From contig NZ_JAEKPD010000001.1 of the NCBI RefSeq assembly GCF_016412875.1, positions 186,001 to 250,000 on the forward strand: a stretch of DNA of 64,000 nt. Direction: 5' to 3'. This DNA is from Palleronia pontilimi. GTDB lineage: Bacteria; Pseudomonadota; Alphaproteobacteria; Rhodobacterales; Rhodobacteraceae. Shown here piece by piece: positions 57,032 to 64,000 of the stretch. The notes below the pieces were generated by a model. It was not told where the DNA came from. It worked only from the letters and a program-made list of their open reading frames with translations, and searched no databases. Made by a program: the position numbers and the translations under genes. Position 1 is the stretch's first letter. Each line of letters opens with the position of its first letter.

Positions 57032-57553
57032 TCAGCTGGCCACCAGATACATCACGAACGCGACCAGAAACGCCACGGCCAGCGCCACCATGGCGACCAT
57101 GCCGCTGACGCGCTTGTCGTTGACGGTCTTCACCGGGCGCGGGGGCGTGCCCGCGATCAGGCCCTCGGCGCTGGGTGTCAGAAGGTCACCGTCTGCCGGA
57201 CGCGCCTCTTCCAGGGGATAGTCGCCCAGGTGCACCAACGGGTCGCGCACCACCAGCGCATCGTCCGGCCGGGTGGCGCCGGGCAGCAGCAGCAGGACGG
57301 GCGTGCGCACCATGTCCAGACGGGTCTTGTCCACCGCGACGGCTTCGGCCTTGGCGCCTTCGCCTTCGGCCAGGTAGCCCGACAGCCCGATATCGGCCAG
57401 CGCCTTGGGATCGATCAGGTGCAGCTTGTCCAGGTCCGGCACGACGCCCAGCGCCGCTTCCAGTGCGGCGGGATCGTTCGCCATTTCGGCGGCCTTGTCG
57501 GGCGGCAGATCGACGCGGAAGACCTGGATGTAGCTGGCGGGGTCGATCGGCAT
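57032..57553 (-). CDS. Hypothetical protein with C-terminal membrane anchor
   Basis: A 173-residue protein: a soluble alpha/beta-looking N-terminal part (residues 1-120, with V-F-R-V-D-L-P near residue 11 and V-L-L-L-L-P-G near residue 84), a proline-rich linker and a single C-terminal membrane helix (about 148-171), so it is tail-anchored with the domain in the cytoplasm. I do not recognise a family. It lies in the pyr cluster, 95 bases upstream of the dihydroorotase-like gene and 87 bases downstream of the PH-like membrane gene, all on the minus strand. Confidence 0.7.
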   Translation of the reverse strand: MPIDPASYIQVFRVDLPPDKAAEMANDPAALEAALGVVPDLDKLHLIDPKALADIGLSGYLAEGEGAKAEAVAVDKTRLDMVRTPVLLLLPGATRPDDALVVRDPLVHLGDYPLEEARPADGDLLTPSAEGLIAGTPPRPVKTVNDKRVSGMVAMVALAVAFLVAFVMYLVAS

Positions 57554-57640
57554 GGGAGATTTTCCTTTCGATGCTTGGAAGATAACGACCCGCTGTCGCG
57601 AGGTGTTCCAAAGCGCGGCACACGGAGTTCGATCGGCGGG

Positions 57641-58150
57641 TCAGGCGACGCCGCGCTGTATCGCCCGCACCTGCCTGTAGACCTCTTCGATCCCCTCAGC
57701 CTTTCGAAAGGTGAAGCTGCCGTCGTCACCGGACCATACCCCTAGCCCATTTCTGAAGGACCCCTTCGGCCCGAGCGTCAAGCTGCCCGGATCGCCGGGC
57801 TCGAAATGCAGCTCGGTCTGCGCGAAAATGGGACGCTCGCGCAGCGACCGGCGGGGCCACGACACGGCGATGAAGGCGCGACGATCCGATAGGGCATAAG
57901 TCGTGGAGCGCCTGCGCAGGGCGTCCACAAGGAATCGCCCGACGGCGAAATACAGGCCGACCAGAACGAAGATCAGTAAAAGCGGCTGAAAACCACCGGA
58001 TGCGAATGCCATTAGCACAAATCCGAGCCACAGGACTGAGAATGGCACCAGATAGAGGTCTTGTACCCGCAGGTCGAACAATCGCTGCGTCGGGCGACCT
58101 TCCCACAGGATCGTCTCGTCGGGATCCAGATGGGCGTCCCAACCGCTCAT
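57641..58150 (-). CDS. Hypothetical membrane protein with bacterial PH-like domain
   Basis: A 169-residue protein: an N-terminal [13 protein letters not shown] segment, two hydrophobic segments (about residues 30-52 and 54-75), then a beta-rich domain with [12 protein letters not shown] near residue 85. W-E-G-R-P before two helices and a Y-x-L-T/S-x-R strand are typical of YdbS/bPH2-type membrane proteins, whose function is unknown. Its ATG overlaps the pyrB stop (ATGA, 58147-58150), so it is translationally coupled to pyrB. Confidence 0.78.
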   Translation of the reverse strand: MSGWDAHLDPDETILWEGRPTQRLFDLRVQDLYLVPFSVLWLGFVLMAFASGGFQPLLLIFVLVGLYFAVGRFLVDALRRRSTTYALSDRRAFIAVSWPRRSLRERPIFAQTELHFEPGDPGSLTLGPKGSFRNGLGVWSGDDGSFTFRKAEGIEEVYRQVRAIQRGVA

Positions 58151-59088
58151 GCCGCGCGCGCCGCCCGCAGGTTCTGGGCCAGCAGGTCCATCGCCGCCAT
58201 ACGCACCGCCACGCCCATCTCGACCTGCTCCTGGATCACCGAGCGGTTGATGTCGTCGGCGATGGTGCCGTCGATCTCGACCCCGCGGTTCATGGGGCCG
58301 GGATGCATGACGATGGCGTCGGGCTGCGCCAGCGCCAGCTTTTCGGCATCCAGCCCGTAGCGGTGGTAATATTCCCGCTCGGACGGGATGAAGCCGCCAT
58401 CCATGCGCTCCTTTTGCAGCCGCAACATCATCACCACGTCGGCGCCTTTCAGGCCCTTTTCCATGTCGTGATAGACCTCGACCCCCCAATCGGCAGCCCC
58501 CGCCGGGATCAGGGTCGGCGGGCCCACCAGGCGGATGCGGCTTTCCATCTTGCCCAACAGCCAGATATTGGACCGCGCCACGCGGGAATGGGCGATGTCG
58601 CCGCAGATCGCCACGGTCAGCCGGTGCAGGCGGCCCTTCTTGCGGCGGATCGTCAGCGCGTCCAGCAGCGCCTGGGTGGGATGCTCGTGCCGGCCGTCGC
58701 CCGCGTTCAGCACCGAGCAGGCCACCTTTTCGGCCAGCAGGTTGACCGCGCCCGAATGGGGATGGCGGACGACCAGCAGGTCGGGATGCATGGCGTTCAG
58801 CGTCAGCGCGGTGTCGATCAGCGTCTCGCCCTTCTTGATGGACGAGGCCTGCATCGGCATGTTCATCACGTCAGCGCCCAGCCGCAATCCCGCGACCTCG
58901 AAGGACGCCAGCGTTCGGGTCGAGTTCTCGAAGAACATGTTGATCTGGGTGAGCCCCTGCAGGGCCTGGGCGTGCTTGTCGGCCGAGCGGTTCAGTTCGG
59001 CATAATGCTGGGCCAGGTCGAGGATCGTCGTGATCTCGGGCGGGGACAGCTGCTCGATCCCCAGAAGATGCCGGTGGCGGAAGGTCAT
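58147..59088 (-). CDS. pyrB: Aspartate carbamoyltransferase catalytic subunit
   Basis: PyrB makes N-carbamoyl-aspartate, the committed step of pyrimidine synthesis. The 313-residue protein has the carbamoyl-phosphate site F-E-N-S-T-R-T (53-59), the 80s-loop region [12 protein letters not shown] (136-139), and H-P-G-P-M-N-R-G near the C terminus. No pyrI regulatory subunit is adjacent; instead the cluster continues with a PH-like membrane protein (ATGA overlap), an unknown protein and a degenerate dihydroorotase. The ATG at 59086-59088 is used. A dispersed repeat and clpB lie upstream. Confidence 0.96.
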   Translation of the reverse strand: MTFRHRHLLGIEQLSPPEITTILDLAQHYAELNRSADKHAQALQGLTQINMFFENSTRTLASFEVAGLRLGADVMNMPMQASSIKKGETLIDTALTLNAMHPDLLVVRHPHSGAVNLLAEKVACSVLNAGDGRHEHPTQALLDALTIRRKKGRLHRLTVAICGDIAHSRVARSNIWLLGKMESRIRLVGPPTLIPAGAADWGVEVYHDMEKGLKGADVVMMLRLQKERMDGGFIPSEREYYHRYGLDAEKLALAQPDAIVMHPGPMNRGVEIDGTIADDINRSVIQEQVEMGVAVRMAAMDLLAQNLRAARAA

Positions 59089-59177
59089 GGGCCGCGTCCT
59101 TGTCCTGTCGCCGAAGGGTATAGGTGGCCGGGACGGGCCGAACAAGGCAGCCGACGCGCGCGCGGCTGAACGCGCGC

Positions 59178-59204
59178 CGGGATATTTATGAGAACAAAGA
59201 TGGG
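59178..59204 (-). repeat. Dispersed intergenic repeat, copy 8 (reverse orientation)
   Basis: On the minus strand this reads CCCATCTTTGTTCTCATA then AATATCCCGG. It lies between the clpB stop and the pyrB start, both on the minus strand, and is the only copy on the minus strand. Confidence 0.85.
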
Positions 59205-59218
59205 GGCTTGGGCGAAGG

Positions 59219-59242
59219 GCCCCGAAGCGATCGCCTCGGGGC
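59219..59242 (-). terminator. Hairpin after clpB
   Basis: GCCCCGA and TCGGGGC form a 7-pair stem around a GCGATCGC-containing loop, 12 bases after the clpB stop. No T-run follows directly, although the T-rich repeat lies about 15 bases further on. Plausible terminator or 3' stabiliser. Confidence 0.45.
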
Positions 59243-59254
59243 CGTTCCGGGGCG

Positions 59255-61870
<2,616 letters not shown>

Positions 61871-61950
61871 GTGTCTTCTCCTGTCATAAGCGCCTCATGG
61901 ATCGCTGCCCGGAAAGCGGCGCAGCGCGGGTCGGAGGCCTTCGTTCACAC

Positions 61951-61979
61951 AGATGGGAAGCAGCAGCCGCACGATCAAG
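61951..61979 (-). promoter_or_regulatory. Heat-shock (RpoH) promoter of clpB
   Basis: Reading the minus strand, CTTGATC (61979-61973) is followed after 14 bases by TCCCATCT (61958-61951). Both match the sigma-32 elements (CTTGAAA, then CCCCATNT at 13-15 bases) at most positions. It lies about 80 bases before the clpB ATG with no other gene between. Confidence 0.6.
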
Positions 61980-62027
61980 AGACGACTGTGCCAGAATGTC
62001 ACAGCTTGGCCGCAGATTTCGCGGAAC

Positions 62028-62036
62028 TTATCCACA
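62028..62036 (+). promoter_or_regulatory. Perfect DnaA-box sequence
   Basis: TTATCCACA, the consensus high-affinity DnaA box, lies in the gap between clpB and the small unknown gene pair. A close variant, TTATCCGCA, is found at 62184-62192 inside the first of the two small genes. A single box is not an origin; it could titrate DnaA or tie the small genes to replication. Confidence 0.4.
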
Positions 62037-62099
62037 GGTCTTAAGTTTGGTTGACAATGCGGAATCGAACCGCACCCGAGCAGTATGGAGGTCCCGAAA

Positions 62100-62300
62100 A
62101 TGGGCATCCCACACGTGACAGACGTGATCTACGACGCCCGCGCGCGGAAATTCCGCGGGCAGATCAGGCTTTCTCACACTGACTTATCCGCAGCGATTCG
62201 CGTCGCAGCGCCGGGGCTTCAGGCTTGGAGCCACGCCCGAATCGTCGACGCTCTGATCGGCGAAGGCGCCCGCTACGTCAAAAGGAAGGGTTTGATATGA
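62100..62300 (+). CDS. Small hypothetical protein, first of a pair
   Basis: A 66-residue basic protein with a strong GGAGGT ribosome site. It begins M-G-I-P-H-V-T-D-V-I-Y-D-A-R, has a short Arg/Lys-rich strand K-F-R-G-Q-I-R-L and ends with a basic tail Y-V-K-R-K-G-L-I. No recognised domain. Its stop codon overlaps the ATG of the next gene (ATGA), so the two are translated together. A perfect DnaA box lies 64 bases upstream. Confidence 0.6.
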   Translation: MGIPHVTDVIYDARARKFRGQIRLSHTDLSAAIRVAAPGLQAWSHARIVDALIGEGARYVKRKGLI

Positions 62301-62533
62301 TCGTTCTCGACAGCAAGATCGGTGACGTTCACCGGGACCGCGACTTCGGCCGCGTGGAAGCGAACGTCACCCTTTGGATAAAGCGCCCCGGCCAGCCGGT
62401 GCGCCCCGCCACGATCCGCACCAACGTCCCGGTGCGGGGACATGACCCGTTGCGCCTGCGCCTGATCCAGGATGCGGCACGGCTGGTCGACCGTATCGTC
62501 ACAACGCCCGCCGTTTTGCCACGGGTGGCCTAG
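62297..62533 (+). CDS. Small hypothetical protein, second of a pair
   Basis: A 78-residue basic protein: an opening beta-like part (M-I-V-L-D-S-K-I-G-D-V), then E-A-N-V-T-L-W-I-K-R-P-G-Q-P, and a helical C-terminal part (D-P-L-R-L-R-L-I-Q-D-A-A-R-L-V). No recognised domain. AAGGAAGGG lies just before the ATG, which overlaps the stop of the first gene. A strong terminator (62592-62630) ends the two-gene unit. Confidence 0.6.
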   Translation: MIVLDSKIGDVHRDRDFGRVEANVTLWIKRPGQPVRPATIRTNVPVRGHDPLRLRLIQDAARLVDRIVTTPAVLPRVA

Positions 62534-62591
62534 CCTGACGATATCGCTCCGGCCCGTCCCGGCCGGAGCACCTGCCTCGAAGACCAACTTC

Positions 62592-62630
62592 AAGGTGCCA
62601 CGCTGCATACAGCGCGGCACCTTTTTTCTT
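62592..62630 (+). terminator. Strong intrinsic terminator
   Basis: AAGGTGCC (62592-62599) pairs with GGCACCTT (62616-62623) and CGCTG with CAGCG inside, with one mismatch between the two stems, followed by a run of six T. It ends the small gene pair at 62100-62533 and separates it from the converging acidic membrane protein gene. Confidence 0.88.
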
Positions 62631-62649
62631 GGCGATTATCGTATCGCGA

Positions 62650-63360
62650 TCAGTCGGCGATCGTCTGGCCGTCGCGACCTTCGGGACCCGAAGGCGTCGG
62701 CACGAAGCCCGAGCCGCCGTCATCCGTATCGCGCACCACCTCTTGGCCGTCTTCCGGGTTCAACTCGACCTGGGTGTCGCGGCCAGCGGGCAGGTCCGCG
62801 TCGCTGGCGTTTTCGACCCCGTCCCCTGCGACACCGTCGCCCCCGTTCTGCTCGATCAGGAACGCGTCCGAGCCTTCGGCCGTAGCCGCCTGGCTTTGGG
62901 TTCCGTCGGTGCCGGTGCCGTTCGACGCGCCGTCTTGCTCGGTCGACATCTCGGCGTCGGCGTTCCCGTTCGTCTCCGTGCCACCTTCCGCGTCGCGCAC
63001 CACACCTTCGCCGTCCGTTCCAGCGGTCGTCTCGTCGGCGTCCGTCTCGCCCTCGGTCTGCGCGTCGGGGCCGTCGTCCGCCATCTCGGCGGGCGGCACG
63101 CTGTCTTCGCCGGGCGCTGCGGGGGTCACGTCATCCAGTTGATCGGTAATGCCTTCCATCGTCTCGTCGGCCTCGCCTTCCGGCCTCGTCCCGGCACCCG
63201 TGGGCCGCGCCTCGACATCGTCATCGGCGATGATCGTCGCCTCGTTGGGGATCTCTTCGGAGCTCAGCGTGAAGGTGATCGCCAGGGCTGCCACCACGAG
63301 GGCCGCAACGATGAAAAGAGGCCCCAGGATATTTCCTGCGCCTTTGGCTGAATTTGCCAT
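62650..63360 (-). CDS. Hypothetical acidic membrane-anchored protein
   Basis: A 236-residue protein with one N-terminal membrane segment (residues 10-31) and a long, strongly acidic remainder (Asp/Glu with Gly, Thr and Ala, few basic residues, no hydrophobic core), so it is probably disordered outside the membrane. Repeated D-G-x-G and E-T/D-A-D stretches are visible but there is no clear periodic repeat. AGGAGAAC precedes the ATG. It is divergent from pyrF with 116 bases between the starts. Function unknown; a spacer or cell-surface stalk role is only speculation. Confidence 0.6.
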   Translation of the reverse strand: MANSAKGAGNILGPLFIVAALVVAALAITFTLSSEEIPNEATIIADDDVEARPTGAGTRPEGEADETMEGITDQLDDVTPAAPGEDSVPPAEMADDGPDAQTEGETDADETTAGTDGEGVVRDAEGGTETNGNADAEMSTEQDGASNGTGTDGTQSQAATAEGSDAFLIEQNGGDGVAGDGVENASDADLPAGRDTQVELNPEDGQEVVRDTDDGGSGFVPTPSGPEGRDGQTIAD

Positions 63361-63476
63361 GGTGTTCTCCTTGAATGTCACCGTGGCAACGGGTTGCGTC
63401 CACATGGGTTCCCGCAGCTTGCCATCCCCGCGTCAATCCGCCACGAAGCGGACATCCACGAAAGGACGCCGCCCCC

Positions 63477-64000
63477 GTGACCGATACCCGCCTGATCGTC
63501 GCCCTCGATGTGCCCCACGCCGTTGCGGGGCTGGAGCTTGCGGCCCGTATCGGACCGGATGTGGGCTTCTACAAGATCGGCTTGGGCATGCTCACCGGCG
63601 GCGGCCTGGCCCTGGCGCAAGAGCTGAAAGGCGAGCACGGGAAGCGGATCTTCCTGGACATGAAGCTGTTCGATATCGGCGCAACGGTCGAGGCCGCCGT
63701 GCGCGGCCTGGCGCAGTTCGACCTGGATTTCCTGACCGTCCATGGCGACCCGCACGTGGTCCGCGCCGCGATGGAGGGCGCTGCGGGATCGGACCTGAAG
63801 ATCCTGGCGGTCACGATCCTGACGTCGCTGGACCGCGCCGACCTGGATGCCGGGCTGATGCGGGCGGGCGCCATGGACCAGATGGTGCTGGACCGCGCCG
63901 CCGCGGCGTTCGACGCGGGCGCGGACGGCGTCATCGCCTCGCCCCACGAAGCCGCGCAAATCCGCGCGCTGCCGGATGCCGAAGGCCGCCTGATCGTGAC
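63477..64000 (+). CDS. pyrF: Orotidine 5'-phosphate decarboxylase, N-terminal part
   Basis: PyrF makes UMP from OMP. The right window edge cuts the gene after about 174 residues. The visible part has L-I-V-A-L-D-V-P near residue 6, F-Y-K-I-G-L-G-M near residue 31 (substrate Lys), F-L-D-M-K-L-F-D-I-G near residue 60 (catalytic D-x-K-x-x-D) and L-T-V-H-G near residue 83. The start is GTG at 63477-63479 behind AAAGGA with a long spacing. Divergent from the acidic membrane protein; pyrB and a dihydroorotase-like gene lie 4-8 kb to the left. Confidence 0.95.
   Translation, partial: MTDTRLIVALDVPHAVAGLELAARIGPDVGFYKIGLGMLTGGGLALAQELKGEHGKRIFLDMKLFDIGATVEAAVRGLAQFDLDFLTVHGDPHVVRAAMEGAAGSDLKILAVTILTSLDRADLDAGLMRAGAMDQMVLDRAAAAFDAGADGVIASPHEAAQIRALPDAEGRLIV

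Noticed and set aside
4652-59204. Dispersed repeats as intrinsic terminators
   Set aside because: Although T-rich, most copies are not preceded by a stable hairpin, and copies also occur upstream of genes between divergent or co-directional pairs.
62028-62192. Replication origin
   Set aside because: Only one perfect and one near DnaA box; no AT-rich unwinding region, box cluster, dnaA, parAB or gidA/rnpA-type neighbours.

Overview
The window is a gene-dense, high-GC stretch of chromosome, most likely from a marine alphaproteobacterium of the Rhodobacteraceae (Roseobacter group). The evidence is gene content: COQ9- and Q10-type polyprenyl synthase genes, PHB genes phaA/phaB, the alphaproteobacterial form of L36, a TIGR02302/DUF4175 protein, and an Lrp regulator divergent from alanine dehydrogenase. 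No phage, insertion sequence, integrase, CRISPR array or rRNA was seen. Nearly everything looks like vertically inherited core genome, and no gap between genes exceeds about 230 bases.

Layout. 1-6.8 kb: an SDR tail, a small lipoprotein, then haem genes (hemF, hemE and hemC, the last two divergent), a GlcD-type FAD oxidase and a CIA30 protein. 6.8-12.0 kb: one tightly overlapping minus-strand operon (COQ9-like, quinone oxidoreductase, serine hydrolase, biotin transporter bioM-bioN-bioY, nitroreductase). 12.1-24.9 kb: rpsU, lysA, the Q/G-rich TIGR02302 membrane protein, greA, ETF-ubiquinone oxidoreductase, a TPR protein overlapping ispE, polyprenyl diphosphate synthase, a TrmN6-like methylase and small proteins. 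25.1-28.9 kb: phaB, a patatin-like hydrolase, phaA and an EAL phosphodiesterase. 29-35.6 kb: tag, tlpA/argH (divergent), lrp/ald (divergent), and a divergent pair that looks like MnmC split in two. 35.7-45.2 kb: LacI and Nudix genes, dinB with a zinc-ribbon start, an FGase-like amidohydrolase, tRNA-Val(GAC), rpmJ, SDR, metallo-beta-lactamase fold protein, a long acyl-CoA dehydrogenase, Sua5 and YqgE. 45.3-54.8 kb: a DsbD-alpha-like protein, an RND efflux pair, moaB-yghU, a phosphoesterase with a family 4-like uracil-DNA glycosylase, and an M48 lipoprotein protease. 54.8-64 kb: GH25 lipoprotein, a pyrimidine cluster (degenerate dihydroorotase, two uncharacterised membrane proteins, pyrB; pyrF at the right edge), clpB with a heat-shock promoter, and a pair of unknown small genes.

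The most notable points are: (i) an AT-rich dispersed intergenic repeat (CATCTTTGTTCT...AAATATCC) present in eight intact copies, five of them between convergent genes; (ii) a dihydroorotase homologue next to pyrB that has lost its metal and catalytic residues; (iii) a uracil-DNA glycosylase that keeps only one of the four usual Fe-S cysteines; (iv) the split MnmC arrangement; (v) several perfect hairpins overlapping ribosome binding sites (rpsU, bioM, the TPR gene) or sitting between cistrons (RND pump, pha cluster). I did not find a clearly new multi-gene defence or metabolic system. Start codons were chosen from Shine-Dalgarno sequences and family lengths. All functional assignments are by recognition of motifs in the translated sequence, without database searches.
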